NCBI GenBank assembly: GCA_963807775.1
Contig: CAWECY010000004.1
Location: 372,001-436,000, forward strand
Reading direction: 5' to 3'
Length of the DNA stretch: 64,000 nucleotides
Source: Bog-473 sp963807775
GTDB lineage: Bacteria; Actinomycetota; Acidimicrobiia; Acidimicrobiales; RAAP-2
Numbering within the stretch: position 1 is the stretch's first letter; every line of letters starts with the position of its first letter. Both the position numbers and the translations under genes were made by a program. Below the pieces are notes generated by a model, which saw nothing but the letters and a program-made list of their open reading frames with translations, was not told where the DNA came from and ran no database searches. Of this stretch, positions 1 through 9,191 are shown piece by piece.

Positions 1-1
1 G

Positions 2-658
2 TTGGCGCGCCGCTTCCTGCACCGCGGGGAGCCTCTGGACGACCTGGAGCAGGTGGCGTCGGTGGCCCTGGTCAAGTCGGTCGACCGCTTCGACCCGTCG
101 CGCGGGGTCGACTTCGCCCCCTTCGCCACCCGCACCATCATCGGCGAGCTCAAGCGCCACTTCCGCGACAAAGGTTGGGCGGTGCGGGCGAGCCGACGGG
201 TGCAGGAGCTCTACCTCGAACTCGGGCACTCGACGGCCACGCTGGTGCAGCAGCTGGGTCGCAACCCGACCGTGGCCGAGCTGGCCGAGGCCACCGGGGC
301 CACCGAGGAAGCGGTCATCGAGGCCATTGAGGCGGGCCAGGGGTACCGCGCCGCGTCCATTGACGCCCCCGAGAGCGACGAGGACCCGTTGCTGTCGCGG
401 CTGGGCGAGCACGACGGCGGCTACGACTCGGTGGAGGACCGGGCCCTCCTCGGCCCGGCCATGGCCGCCCTGCCGGTCCGTGAACAGTCGATCCTGCGCA
501 TGCGCTTCGTAGAAGGCCTGACCCAGTCCGAGATCGCCTCGGCCGTGGGCGTGAGCCAGATGCACGTGTCGCGGCTGCTGACCTCGAGCCTCCAGAAGCT
601 GCGTGACGGCATCGGCCGGTCCGGTCCCGAGCCGGGCGCCGAGCCCGGCGCCAACTGA
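2..658 (+). CDS. RNA polymerase sigma factor, SigB/SigF/SigG type (5' partial)
   Basis: Alternative group-3 sigma-70 factor that directs RNA polymerase to stress or developmental promoters. Region 2 is visible at about residues 13-60 (DDLEQVASVALVKSVDRF, then FATRTIIGELKRHFRDKGW). Region 3 covers about 65-115. Region 4 carries a helix-turn-helix (LTQSEIASAVGVSQMHVSRL). Family members usually have some 30-40 residues before the first residue seen here (RFLHRGE), so the gene almost certainly begins left of the window and the TTG at base 2 is not the true start. No anti-sigma gene follows. The family call is firm; the regulon cannot be told. Confidence 0.9.
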   Translation: MARRFLHRGEPLDDLEQVASVALVKSVDRFDPSRGVDFAPFATRTIIGELKRHFRDKGWAVRASRRVQELYLELGHSTATLVQQLGRNPTVAELAEATGATEEAVIEAIEAGQGYRAASIDAPESDEDPLLSRLGEHDGGYDSVEDRALLGPAMAALPVREQSILRMRFVEGLTQSEIASAVGVSQMHVSRLLTSSLQKLRDGIGRSGPEPGAEPGAN

Positions 659-700
659 CGACGATTTCAGGCAGCAGATAGCCGCTGGTGCCCCGAAAAG

Positions 701-716
701 GGTGCCTGAGGGCACC
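701..716 (+). terminator. Small hairpin after the sigma factor gene
   Basis: GGTGCC, loop TGAG, GGCACC form a perfect 6-bp stem 43 bases after the sigma factor stop. No U-tract follows, so it is a weak terminator candidate. Confidence 0.3.
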
Positions 717-817
717 GTACCCGGTCGAGAACGGAGCAACTCCCCCGAAAATCTGAGCATTTCTGGCGCGGCTTGAGTATGGTGCGGCCAGATTCCTTCA
801 CGAGAACGGGGGCGGCC

Positions 818-2446
818 ATGGTGCACCTCGATGCCACGCTGGCGCACGAAAAGGAAGCGGGCGAAAAGGGCCTGAAGGAAGGCGCGCTCGGCTTCATCTC
901 CTCGGTCGTGGTGGGCGTCGCCTCCACGGCACCGGCCTACAGCCTGGCCGCCACGCTCGGCTTCGTGGTCATCGCCATCGCCGGGCTGCAGGCGCCCATC
1001 ATCACCATCCTGGCCTTCGTCCCGATGCTGCTCATCTCGTATGGCTACAAGGCGATGAACAGCGCCGACCCCGACTGTGGCACCACCTTCACCTGGGCGA
1101 CCCGGGCCTTCGGGCCCAAGACGGGTTGGCTGGGCGGCTGGGGGATCGTCGCCGCCGACATCCTGGTGATGGCCAGCCTGGCCCAGATCGCCGGCCAGTA
1201 CGTGTTCCTTCTCTTCAATGCCGACACGATCGGGCACAACGCGGACAGCGGCTGGGTGCTCCTCGTGGGGATCTTGTGGATCGTGGCCATGACGGCCATC
1301 TGCTACGTCGGGATCGAGATCTCGGCCAACTTCCAGAAGGCGCTCCTCGGGATCGAGCTGACCATGCTCACGGTGCTCGCGGTAGTCGCCCTCTACAAGG
1401 TGGGCGCGGGCACGGCCCCGCTCGGTCACCTCACCCCGAGCTGGTCCTGGTTCAACCCGTTCGCCGTGCCGGGCCCGGAGAGCTTCATGGTCGGTCTCAC
1501 CCTGATGCTCTTCATCTACTGGGGGTGGGACACCGCGGTGTCGGTCAACGAGGAGACCAAGGAGCGCGACAAGATCCCGGGCCGGGCCGCCGTCGCGTCC
1601 ACGTTCATCCTCCTGGCCATTTACGCCGTCGTGATCATCGCCGCCCAGTCCTATGCGGGCGTCGGGACCCACGGGATCGGGCTCTCCAATCCGAACAATG
1701 TCGGCGACGTCCTGTCGGTGCTCGGATCGTCGATCTTCGGCACATCGGGGTTCGGGAGCTTCCTCTCCCACCTCCTCCTCCTCATGGTGCTCAGCTCGGC
1801 CGCCGCCTCGACCCAGACCACGATCCTGCCCACCGCCCGCACCACGCTGTCCATGGCCGTCTTCAAGGCCATCCCGGACGCCTTCGGCAGAATCCACCGG
1901 CGTTACCTCACGCCGACGGTGTCGACACTCACCATGGGCGGCATCTCCATCGTGCTCTACGTGGTCCTGAACTACGTGTCCAACGGCAACAGTGTGATCG
2001 AGGACTCGGTGTCCGCCCTCGGGGTGTGGATCGCCTTCTACTACGGGCTGACGGGGTTCTCGTCCGTTTGGTACTACCGAAAAAACCTGAGGGAGAGCAG
2101 CCGTTCGTTGTGGATGAAGGGCATCTTGCCCCTGATCGGCGGGATCATCTTGTGGTTCGCCATGTTCTGGTCCTTCTGGTACTACTGGAACCCGGTCAAC
2201 AGTTACAGCCACTTCACGTTCCCCGGCACCAACCGGGTCATCGGTGGCGTCTTCGCCCTCGATGTGGGCACGGTGATCCTCGGTGTGGTGCTGATGTACG
2301 TCTGGATGGCATTCCGTCCGGCCTTCTTCCGAGGCGAGATCCTCAACCGCGACACGCCGACCCGGGTCCCTCAGGACCTGGGCACGCCAGTCGGGTTGTT
2401 CGGGATCGAGCCGCACGAGGAGACCACCGAGACACCAGCGGGGTAA
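818..2446 (+). CDS. APC-family amino acid permease
   Basis: Proton-coupled amino acid or polyamine transporter of the inner membrane. About 12 hydrophobic segments run from residue 25 to the C-terminus. The first carries the APC signature region (SSVVVGVASTAPAYSLAATL), and a typical loop motif WGWDTAVSVNEETKERDKIPG lies mid-protein. The ATG at 818 is preferred because GAACGGGGGCGG precedes it; an in-frame ATG at 779 and TTG at 773 would add up to 15 residues. Length, about 540 residues, is normal. It stands alone between the sigma factor and an SDR gene, and the substrate cannot be deduced. Confidence 0.88.
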   Translation: MVHLDATLAHEKEAGEKGLKEGALGFISSVVVGVASTAPAYSLAATLGFVVIAIAGLQAPIITILAFVPMLLISYGYKAMNSADPDCGTTFTWATRAFGPKTGWLGGWGIVAADILVMASLAQIAGQYVFLLFNADTIGHNADSGWVLLVGILWIVAMTAICYVGIEISANFQKALLGIELTMLTVLAVVALYKVGAGTAPLGHLTPSWSWFNPFAVPGPESFMVGLTLMLFIYWGWDTAVSVNEETKERDKIPGRAAVASTFILLAIYAVVIIAAQSYAGVGTHGIGLSNPNNVGDVLSVLGSSIFGTSGFGSFLSHLLLLMVLSSAAASTQTTILPTARTTLSMAVFKAIPDAFGRIHRRYLTPTVSTLTMGGISIVLYVVLNYVSNGNSVIEDSVSALGVWIAFYYGLTGFSSVWYYRKNLRESSRSLWMKGILPLIGGIILWFAMFWSFWYYWNPVNSYSHFTFPGTNRVIGGVFALDVGTVILGVVLMYVWMAFRPAFFRGEILNRDTPTRVPQDLGTPVGLFGIEPHEETTETPAG

Positions 2447-2630
2447 CGCCGCTCCTGCCGCGGTGGCGGGAGTCGCGGGGAAGGCGCAGCAACCACATCG
2501 GTCGGGGCGCGGCAGCATGGGCGTGGACGGACCCTGTCCGAACATTCGTGTGAACGCGTGAGCGACCGGATCCAACTAGAACCGTGGGGGCGGCCGGGCC
2601 CGGCCGTCACCCGACGAGGCTGGAGGCTCC

Positions 2631-3393
2631 ATGACGAAGAGGCTGGACGGGACCGTCGCGCTGGTGACCGGCGCCAGCAGCGGCATCGGTGAGGCCACGG
2701 CGGCCGCGCTGGCCGAGGAGGGAGCGGCGGTGGCGCTGGTGGCCCGGCGGCGGGACCGCCTCGAGGCGCTGGCCGAGCGAATCGGCGAGGGCGCGACCAC
2801 CCTCGTGATCGAGGCGGACGTCACCGACCTGGCTCAGGCCCAGCGGGCGGTGGAGACGACCGTCGGCGAGCTCGGCCGGCTCGACACGCTGGTCAACAAC
2901 GCCGGCGTGATGCTGCTGGGCCCGATCGTGGGCGCCCCGGTCGACGAGTGGCAGCGCATGGTCAACCTCAACCTGCTGGGACTGCTCTATTGCACGCACA
3001 GCCGCGCTGCCGCACCTGCTGGCGGCGGCGGAGCGCGAGCCGCGGTCGGTGGCCGACGTGGTCAACGTCAGCTCGGTGGCGGGCCGGGTGGCCCGCCTGA
3101 ACAGCGGGGTCTACAACGCCACCAAGCACGGGGTGGGCGCCTTCAGCGAGTCGCTGCGCCAGGAGGTCACGGCCCGGCACGTCCGGGTGACCCTCATCGA
3201 ACCGGGGGCTACCGCCACCGAGCTGGCCTTCCACAACCGTCCTGAGATCCTGGAGGGGATGGCCCAGACCTTCGGTGGGATCGAGATCATGCAGGCGGAG
3301 GACATCGCCGAGAGCATCCGCTACGCGGTGACGCAGCCGCGGCGGGTCGCGGTCAACGAGATCCTCATCCGGCCGACCGAGCAGGAGCGCTGA
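2631..3393 (+). CDS. SDR-family NAD(P)-dependent oxidoreductase (one frameshift)
   Basis: Classical short-chain dehydrogenase. Cofactor motif TGASSGIG is near residue 15, NNAG near 87, the catalytic serine is in NVSSVAG and the YxxxK pair is in YNATK. The reading frame breaks near base 2999: upstream the frame ends LLYCTH, and one base later it continues as AALPHLLAAAEREPRS. Removing one base gives a complete 253-residue protein, normal for the family, so an inserted base in the sequence is likelier than a pseudogene. The start has GAGGCTGGAGGCTCC just before ATG. A 16-bp GC palindrome (2591-2606) lies upstream. Substrate unknown. Confidence 0.8.
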
Positions 3394-3403
3394 GATCCGG
3401 CGC

Positions 3404-3944
3404 GTGGCCGTCGTCGGCTGCTCGGGGTCGGGCAAGACGACACTGGCGGGCGACTGGCGCGGGTGCTGGGCTCGCCGCATATCGAGCTCGACGCCATCTT
3501 CCACCAGCCGGGTTGGACGGAGCTCGGGCCCGAGGAGTTCGTGGCCCGCGTCGACGCGGCCACCGAAGGGCCCGGCTGGGTGGTGGACGGGAACTATTCG
3601 GTCGTGCGGGACGTCGTGTGGGCCAAGGCCGACGCGGTGGTCTGGTTCGACCTTCCCTACGTGACGGTGCTGGCCCGGGTCGTCCGGCGCACGGTGCGCC
3701 GCAGCCTCACGCGCGAGGAGTTGTGGAACGGGAACCGCGAGCCCTTCTCCAACCTGTGGTCGCTCGATCCCAAGAAGTCGATCATCGCCTGGACGGCACT
3801 CGACACGGCGTGTACCGCACGCGCTACACGGAGGCCGAGCGCGAACCGCGCTGGTCCGGGCTCCGCTTCGTGCGCCTGCGCTCGCAGGCGGAGGCCGACG
3901 GGTTCCTGGCCGGTGTGGCGGCCCAGGCAGACAAGGAGGGGTGA
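3404..3944 (+). CDS. P-loop adenylate-kinase-like / topology-modulation-type protein (two frameshifts)
   Basis: Small nucleotide kinase-like P-loop protein. Walker A is GCSGSGKTT at the N-terminus. It is followed by HIELDAIFHQPGW, WVVDGNYSVVRD, and an arginine-rich lid with ELWNGNREP, the layout of topology-modulation (FlaR-like) proteins. The frame slips by minus one near 3449 (GGC-GAC where GGC-CGA is expected) and again near 3795. Restoring two bases gives about 180 residues, the usual size. The start at GTG 3404, ten bases after the SDR stop, is a choice; no strong Shine-Dalgarno is seen. True substrate unknown. Confidence 0.72.
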
Positions 3945-3945
3945 G

Positions 3946-4720
3946 ATGGATCTGGAGCTGGCCGGAAAGGTGGTGCTCGATCACGGGTGGCACGGACGGG
4001 CTGGGCCTGGCGCTGGCCGGCCGGCTGGCCGCCGAGGGCGCGTCGGTGGCCGTGTGCGGCCGGGACGAGGAGCGCCTGGCGATGGCGCGCCGGGAGCTGG
4101 AAGAGGTAGGCGACGTGCTGGCGGTGCGGGCCGACGTCTCGCAAGCGGCCGAGCTCGAAGCCTTCGTGGACGCCGCCGTGGGCCGCTGGGGTCGGATAGA
4201 CGGCGTGGTGCACAACGCAGGCCGCGCCTCGGGCGGGCGCGCTGGAGACCATCGACGACGCCACCTGGGAGAGCGACTTCCAGCTCAAGCTGATGGCAGC
4301 CGTGCGCCTGACCCGCCTGGCGCTGCCGCACCTGCGGGCCAGCCGTGGCGCCGTGCTCTTCACGCTGGCCATCGCGGCCAAGGCCCCGGGCGGTGGCAGC
4401 GAACCGAGCTCGGTCAGCCGGGCCGCCGGCATGGCGCTCATGAAGGCGCTGTCCAAGGAGCTGGCGGGCGACGGCATCCGGGTCAACGCCGTCCTCATCG
4501 GCCTGATCGAGAGCGGCCAGTGGGTGCGGGCGGCCGAGGAGTCGGGGGCCAGCACGGAGGAGTTCTACGAGCGCTTCGCCGCGACGCCAGGATCCCGCTG
4601 GGCCGGTTCGGCCGCAGCGAGGAGTTCGCCGACCTCGGATGCTTCCTGCTCTCGGCCCGGGCCTCGTACCTGACCGGCACCGCCATCAATCTCGACGGCG
4701 GGATGTCACCCGTCGTGTGA
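3946..4720 (+). CDS. SDR-family oxidoreductase (three frameshifts)
   Basis: Short-chain dehydrogenase/reductase reassembled from three frames. It shows MDLELAGKVVL, then ITGGTDGLGLALAGRLA (cofactor loop), VVHNAG, a central helix with LSKELAGDGIRVN, and the C-terminal LTGTAINLDGGMSPVV. Shifts are near 3980 (one extra G), 4235 (one extra base) and 4588 (one missing base). The corrected protein is 257 residues, normal for the family. The classical YxxxK is not seen; the corresponding stretch reads SSVSRAAGMALMKALSKEL, so this may be an atypical SDR or the active site may be miscalled. GGAGGGGTGAG supports ATG 3946. It directly follows the P-loop gene. Confidence 0.7.
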
Positions 4721-4725
4721 CGGAT

Positions 4726-4974
4726 CTACGAGTTGTAGCCCTCCGTCTCGGTGAGGTCACCGTCCCCGTCGGGCCGGAGCCCGATGGCATAGCCGTCGAC
4801 CCGCTCCACCCTGGTCAGCGCGTCCACGTGTACGCGACCGCTGCCGCCCCACTTGGCCTTGGCCGCCTGGCGGGCCGAGGGCACGTCCTCGGCGACCACG
4901 AAGACGACCTCGTGGTCCTCGCCCATGCGACCCGGACTCAGCTCGCCCCCGAGGTAGGCCACGAAAAGGTGCAC
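4726..4974 (-). CDS. DUF1543 domain protein
   Basis: An 82-residue protein matching DUF1543: MHLFVAYLGG at the N-terminus, EVVFVVAEDV in the middle, VHVDALTRVERVDGYAI near the end. The family is small, soluble and of unknown function. It converges with the SDR gene on its right side in reading and diverges from the epimerase gene, with 32 bases between the two start codons, so both promoters must lie in or overlap that gap. Confidence 0.78.
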   Translation of the reverse strand: MHLFVAYLGGELSPGRMGEDHEVVFVVAEDVPSARQAAKAKWGGSGRVHVDALTRVERVDGYAIGLRPDGDGDLTETEGYNS

Positions 4975-5006
4975 GCGGGGCAGCGTAGCGAGTACGAAAG
5001 AGGCCC

Positions 5007-5927
5007 ATGAGCCTTGAAGCCCTGCGCGACAGCACCATTGTGATCACCGGCGTCACCGGCCAGGTGGCCCGGCCGCTGGCCGCCACCCTGGCGCGCGACA
5101 ACCGGGTCATCGGGGCGGCGCGCTTCACCGACAGCGGCGCCCGGGCCGAGCTGGAGGCGGCCGGGGTGGAGTGCGTGGCGGTGGACCTGGCCGTGGGCGA
5201 CGTGGCCGGCTTGCCGGCCGACGCCGAGTACGTCCTCAACTTCGCCGTGTCCAAGACGAACGACTGGGAGCGCGACCTGGCGGCCAACAGCGGCGGGCTG
5301 GCCTACCTGATGGAGCATCACCGCGAGGCCCGTGCCTTCCTGCACTGCTCGACGACCGGCGTGTACAAGCCGGACGGGCACCGCGTCTTCGCGGAGGACG
5401 GACCGCTGGGCGACAACCACGGCGTGTGGCCCTTCCTGCGTACCTACAGCATCTGCAAGATCGCGGCGGAGGGCACGGCGCGCTGGGCGGCCGAGCGCTA
5501 CGGCCTGCCCACCACCATCGCCCGCCTGTCCGTGCCCTACGGCGACAACGGCGGCTGGCCGGCCATCCACCTGCACATGATGCTGTCGGGCCACGCGGTG
5601 CCGGTGCACGTCGATGCGCCCAGCGTCTATCACCCGCTGCACGCGGACGACATCGCGGCCATGGTGCCGCGCCTCCTGGCCGCGGCCGCCGTGCCGGCGG
5701 TCACGGTGAACTGGGGCGGCAGCGAGCCGGTCAGCATCGAGGAGTGGTGCACCTACCTGGCCGGGTTCGTCGGGGTGGAGGCACGCTTCGAGCCGACCGA
5801 GCAGACCATCGACAGCGTGCAGATCGACACCACGCGCATGCACGAGCTGGCCGGGCACACGACCGTTCCCTGGCGCGAGGGCATGGGGCGCATGGCCCGG
5901 GCCCTGCATCCCGACAAGATGCGGTGA
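5007..5927 (+). CDS. NAD-dependent epimerase/dehydratase family protein
   Basis: Extended SDR of 306 residues. The Rossmann motif is degenerate (ITGVTGQVARPLA, residues 13-25). The catalytic serine/threonine region is HCSTTGVYK and the YxxxK pair is YSICK at about 150-154. A C-terminal substrate domain follows. Members act on nucleotide sugars or related compounds; the substrate here is not evident. The stop codon overlaps the GTG of the next gene (GTGA), so it is translationally coupled to the acetyltransferase and, through it, to the ComB-like gene. Confidence 0.82.
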   Translation: MSLEALRDSTIVITGVTGQVARPLAATLARDNRVIGAARFTDSGARAELEAAGVECVAVDLAVGDVAGLPADAEYVLNFAVSKTNDWERDLAANSGGLAYLMEHHREARAFLHCSTTGVYKPDGHRVFAEDGPLGDNHGVWPFLRTYSICKIAAEGTARWAAERYGLPTTIARLSVPYGDNGGWPAIHLHMMLSGHAVPVHVDAPSVYHPLHADDIAAMVPRLLAAAAVPAVTVNWGGSEPVSIEEWCTYLAGFVGVEARFEPTEQTIDSVQIDTTRMHELAGHTTVPWREGMGRMARALHPDKMR

Positions 5928-6388
5928 GCGGCCCGCGCTTCGAGCGCTGGGACCCCGAAGAGCCGCCGGCCTCCGAGCTGCTGGCGGAGATGCGGATCGA
6001 GCTCAACGAGGTGTACGAGAGCTTCGACCGCCTCGACAACCCGCCGCTCGAGCCGGCCGAACTGCGATCCCCCGGCGGGGCGTACGTCGTCGGCTTCGAT
6101 CGCGACGAGGCCGTGGCCGGCGGTGGCGTGCGGCACCTGGCCGACGGCGTAGGGGAGATCAAGCGCATGTTCGTGCGCCCGGCCGCCCGGTCGCGCGGCA
6201 TGGCGGGCGACCTGCTCGCTGCGCTCGAGGACGCGGCGCGCTCGCTGGGCTATGACACCGTCCGGCTCGACACCGGCCCCAAGCAGCGGCACGCCCTCCG
6301 CCTCTACCGCCGGGCCGGCTACGTCGAGGTGCCGCGCTACAACGACAACCCCTTTGCCTGTTTCTGGGGGGAGAAGCGCCTAACGTGA
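5924..6388 (+). CDS. GNAT-family N-acetyltransferase
   Basis: Acetyl-CoA-dependent acetyltransferase of 154 residues. The core is IKRMFVRPAARSRGMAGDLL (beta-4 and the acetyl-CoA loop, with RSRGMA in place of the canonical R/QxxGxG/A), then RLDTGPKQRHALRLYRRAGY. The start is the GTG at 5924 that overlaps the upstream stop; its own stop overlaps the next GTG at 6385. This double overlap shows a three-gene operon with the epimerase and ComB. Acceptor substrate unknown. Confidence 0.85.
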   Translation: MSGPRFERWDPEEPPASELLAEMRIELNEVYESFDRLDNPPLEPAELRSPGGAYVVGFDRDEAVAGGGVRHLADGVGEIKRMFVRPAARSRGMAGDLLAALEDAARSLGYDTVRLDTGPKQRHALRLYRRAGYVEVPRYNDNPFACFWGEKRLT

Positions 6389-7119
6389 GCGAACCGGCAC
6401 CCGAATGGGCCACCCAGTCGGGCTTCGACGTGCGGTGCGCCTGGGGCCCGGAGGGTGTGGCGGCGCTGGCGGCAGGGGTGGAGGTCGTCGTGCTGGTCGA
6501 CGTCCTGCGCTTCACGACCGCACTCGATGTGGCGACCGCCCGCGGCGCGGCGGTGGAGCCCGCACCCTGGCCCTATGTGCCGGCGGGCCCGGGAGAGCGG
6601 CTCGAGGTGGCGGACGGGTCAGGGCCGCGGGAGCTCTCGCTGTCTCCGGGCTCGTTGAGCGGGGTGGTTCCGGGCGAGTCGATCGTGCTGCCTTCGGTCA
6701 ACGGCTCGCACTGCTCAGCGCTGGCGGCGGCGACCGGCCGGCTGGTGGTGGGTGCCTGCCTGCGCAACGCGGCGGCCGTGGGGGAGTGGCTGCTGGGCCG
6801 GCAGGGACCGGTGGGCGTGATCGCCTGCGGCGAGCGCTGGCCGGACGGGAGCCTCCGGCCGGCGGTCGAGGACATGATCGGTGCGGGCGCGGTCGTAGCG
6901 GCGCTCGGGCGCGCCCGATCGTGCTCGCCCGAGGCGTTGGCGGCGCGGGCGACCTTCGAGGGAGCGACCGGGAACCTGGCCTCCGTCCTCGGTGAGTGCG
7001 CTTCCGGTCGCGAGCTGGGCGCCAAGGGCCTCGGTGGGGACGTGGAGTGGGCGGCCGAGCTGGGGGTCAGCCACGCCGTGCCGGTGCTGGGCGGCGACGG
7101 TGCCTATCGTGCCGCCTGA
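6385..7119 (+). CDS. comB: 2-phosphosulfolactate phosphatase family protein (ComB)
   Basis: Matches the ComB family, Mg-dependent phosphatases that release sulfolactate from 2-phosphosulfolactate in coenzyme M biosynthesis; many bacterial members probably use other phosphorylated acids. Diagnostic stretches are VLVDVLRFTTALDVA (residues 35-49), SVNGSHC, and a GERWPDGSLRPAVEDMIGAG block near 150. Length, 244 residues, is typical. It is the last gene of the overlapping epimerase-GNAT-ComB operon. No other coenzyme M genes are in the window, so a coenzyme M role is doubtful. Confidence 0.82.
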   Translation: MSEPAPEWATQSGFDVRCAWGPEGVAALAAGVEVVVLVDVLRFTTALDVATARGAAVEPAPWPYVPAGPGERLEVADGSGPRELSLSPGSLSGVVPGESIVLPSVNGSHCSALAAATGRLVVGACLRNAAAVGEWLLGRQGPVGVIACGERWPDGSLRPAVEDMIGAGAVVAALGRARSCSPEALAARATFEGATGNLASVLGECASGRELGAKGLGGDVEWAAELGVSHAVPVLGGDGAYRAA

Positions 7120-7170
7120 GGAGAGGGTGCGAGCGACTCCGATGCGAAGGGTGGTGAACGGTGGTTATGT

Positions 7171-7218
7171 GTATATGAGACTTGCGCTGACCGCTCGGTT
7201 AGCTCGGGGCGATATACG
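7171..7218. repeat. Nested palindrome, copy B
   Basis: Inner arms GCTGACCG-CT-CGGTTAGC (7186-7203) are flanked by GTATATG on the left and ATATAC on the right, about 47 bp outer to outer. The same plan occurs at 21298-21345 and 48274-48319. This copy sits between the convergent comB and DoxX genes. The inner dyad resembles a TetR-type operator. Confidence 0.7.
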
Positions 7219-7259
7219 TCAACTGCCCGCAACCTTGGCAGGACCCGTCTACGGCGCCA

Positions 7260-7661
7260 TCAACCGTCGGGCGGCTCGGCCGGGCCGCCGCCGCGGGCTT
7301 GCAGCGCCGCCCAGACCATGGCCAACTGCAGCGGCAGTCGGCCGTAGGCCACGGCGCGGCTGTCGGCCGGGCCGGAGTTTCGGCCGCTCCCGGCGTCGAG
7401 CGCCATCTGCACGTTGGCCGGGAACACCGCGGCCAGCACCGCCACGCTGGCGGTGGGCGCCCAACGCCTGCGCCGGACGAGCCCGGCGGCGCAGGCCAGC
7501 TCGGCCAGCCCGCTCACGTAGATGAGACTCGTGTGGTGCTTCTCGGGGATGGCGCGCGGCATGATCGAGGCGAAGACCTGGGGGCGGACCATGTGCACGA
7601 TGCCGCTCGTGACGAAGGCGGTGGCCAGGGCGAGTGGGGCGCGGCGCCGGAGCATGCTCAC
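7260..7661 (-). CDS. DoxX-family membrane protein
   Basis: Integral membrane protein of about 133 residues with four predicted hydrophobic segments. DoxX-like stretches are FVTSGIVHMVRPQVF, YVSGLAELACAAGLV and LAAVFPANVQMALD. Some family members are linked to redox or thiol metabolism, but most have no proven role. The start is GTG 7661 or ATG 7655, and no clear Shine-Dalgarno separates them. It converges with comB, and its 5' side faces the GH4 operon divergently. Confidence 0.8.
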   Translation of the reverse strand: MSMLRRRAPLALATAFVTSGIVHMVRPQVFASIMPRAIPEKHHTSLIYVSGLAELACAAGLVRRRRWAPTASVAVLAAVFPANVQMALDAGSGRNSGPADSRAVAYGRLPLQLAMVWAALQARGGGPAEPPDG

Positions 7662-7812
7662 GGACCGTGACTGTACCGGCGGCGCTGGAAGAGAGGTCGG
7701 GTCACCTCTCGTTCCTCGATGTCACGGGCGCTCGGACGGCGTCACCTCCCGGGAGGCCGGCGCCGCGTCGCCATAGACTGCCGCGCATGCCGACGGAGTG
7801 GGGAGGACACGC

Positions 7813-9162
7813 GTGACCCAGGTGACGATCGTCGGGGGCGGGAGCTACCAGTGGGGCCCCGAGCTGATGGCCGACCTGTTCGGGACGCCGGCGCTGTCCG
7901 GCCTGCACCTCGTGCTCCAGGACATCGACCCCGCTCCGCTGCCCAAGATGGAGGCGCTGGCCCGCAAGCTCAACGACGCCATGGACGCCAAGGCCACGGT
8001 GGCCACGACGACCGACCTCGGCGCCGCCCTCGACGGGGCCGATTTCGTCATCGTGTGCATCTCGACGGGCGGGTTCCGTTCCATGGCGGTCGACCTCGAC
8101 GTGCCGGCGGCCCACGGCATCAGGCAGTCGGTCGGGGACACGGTCGGGCCGGGTGGCATCAACCGGGCGCTGCGCAACATCCCGGTTCTGGTCGGCATCG
8201 GTCGGGCCATGGAGGAGCACTGCCCGGACGCCTGGCTGCTCAACATCACCAACCCCATGACCTGCCTCACCCGATCGGTGTCCCGGGAGACCAGCATCAA
8301 GACGGTCGGCCTGTGCCACGAGGTGGGCAACTTCTGCATGGACCTGGCCATCGCCGTGGGACGTCCGGCGGACGCCGTGTCGTGCTCGGTGACGGGCATC
8401 AACCACTTCCCGGTGCTCACCTCGCTGGAGGTCGACGGCCGCAACGGTTTCGATCTGTTGCGGGATCTGGTGGACGAGGTGGGGGGCCTGGAGGCACTGG
8501 CGCCATACCCGGGCCGGCCCGAGCCCGAGATGTTCTCCAAGCTCCACTTCGCGGAGCGCCACCTCTTCAAGCTGACCCTGCTCGACCGCTGGGGCACCTT
8601 CCCGGCGGCGGGCGACCGCCACCTCGCCGAGTTCGTCTCGTTCGCGCTCACCCCCGAGTCGGACTGGGGCGCGACCTACAACATCGCGCTCAGCCCCATC
8701 TCGCGGCGCGAGGAGCACCAGGCCGGGTACGTGGCCGACGTCGACGCCTGGCTGGCGGGCACCAAGGACCTCCAGACCTGGCAGTCCGGCGAGCTGCCCT
8801 CGCCGATGCTCCAGGCCATGCTGTCGGGCGAACCGATCGAGGCGCCGTTGAACATCCCCAACGCGGGCCAGGCGCCGGGCCTGCCGCCCGAGGTCGTGCT
8901 CGAGTCGATCTGCGTCGTCGACGGCGACGGCATCCGCGGGCGCGACGTCTCGGTGCTCCCCGCCCCCTACGACGAGATCGTGCGGCGCCACGTCGCCACC
9001 CAGGAGCTGACGGTGGAGGCGGCGTTGCGCGGCGACCGCGCCCTAGCCGCCGAGGCCTTCGCACTCGACCCGCTGGCGGGGCGGGGCGACCTGCGCGCCA
9101 TGGAGACCATGGTCGACGGGCTCCTCACCGGCACGGCGGAGTGGCTGCCGCAGTTCGCGTAG
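7813..9162 (+). CDS. Glycoside hydrolase family 4 (alpha-glucosidase/galactosidase-like)
   Basis: GH4 enzymes use NAD+ and Mn2+ in an oxidation-elimination mechanism on glycosides or phospho-glycosides. Seen here: the NAD loop TIVGGGSYQWGP (residues 5-16), DTVGPGG near 109, NITNPM (144-149), the metal ligands Cys168 (GLCHEVGN) and His198 (TGINHF). GTG 7813 is chosen because GGGGAGG lies six bases upstream; an in-frame GTG at 7798 lacks a site. Length 449 is normal. It is the first gene of a five-gene catabolic operon with a dehydrogenase, aldolase, kinase and LarA homologue. Sugar substrate unknown. Confidence 0.87.
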   Translation: MTQVTIVGGGSYQWGPELMADLFGTPALSGLHLVLQDIDPAPLPKMEALARKLNDAMDAKATVATTTDLGAALDGADFVIVCISTGGFRSMAVDLDVPAAHGIRQSVGDTVGPGGINRALRNIPVLVGIGRAMEEHCPDAWLLNITNPMTCLTRSVSRETSIKTVGLCHEVGNFCMDLAIAVGRPADAVSCSVTGINHFPVLTSLEVDGRNGFDLLRDLVDEVGGLEALAPYPGRPEPEMFSKLHFAERHLFKLTLLDRWGTFPAAGDRHLAEFVSFALTPESDWGATYNIALSPISRREEHQAGYVADVDAWLAGTKDLQTWQSGELPSPMLQAMLSGEPIEAPLNIPNAGQAPGLPPEVVLESICVVDGDGIRGRDVSVLPAPYDEIVRRHVATQELTVEAALRGDRALAAEAFALDPLAGRGDLRAMETMVDGLLTGTAEWLPQFA

Positions 9163-9191
9163 CGCCGGCCGAGACGTCTGGAGGGACACGC

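Noticed and set aside
2591..2606. 16-bp palindrome of only G and C upstream of the first SDR
   Set aside because: Composition makes such a palindrome likely by chance; no further support for an operator.
2631..4720. Programmed frameshifting to explain split genes near 3-4.7 kb
   Set aside because: No shared slippery sequence or downstream structure; six shifts of both signs in three adjacent genes argue for sequence error.
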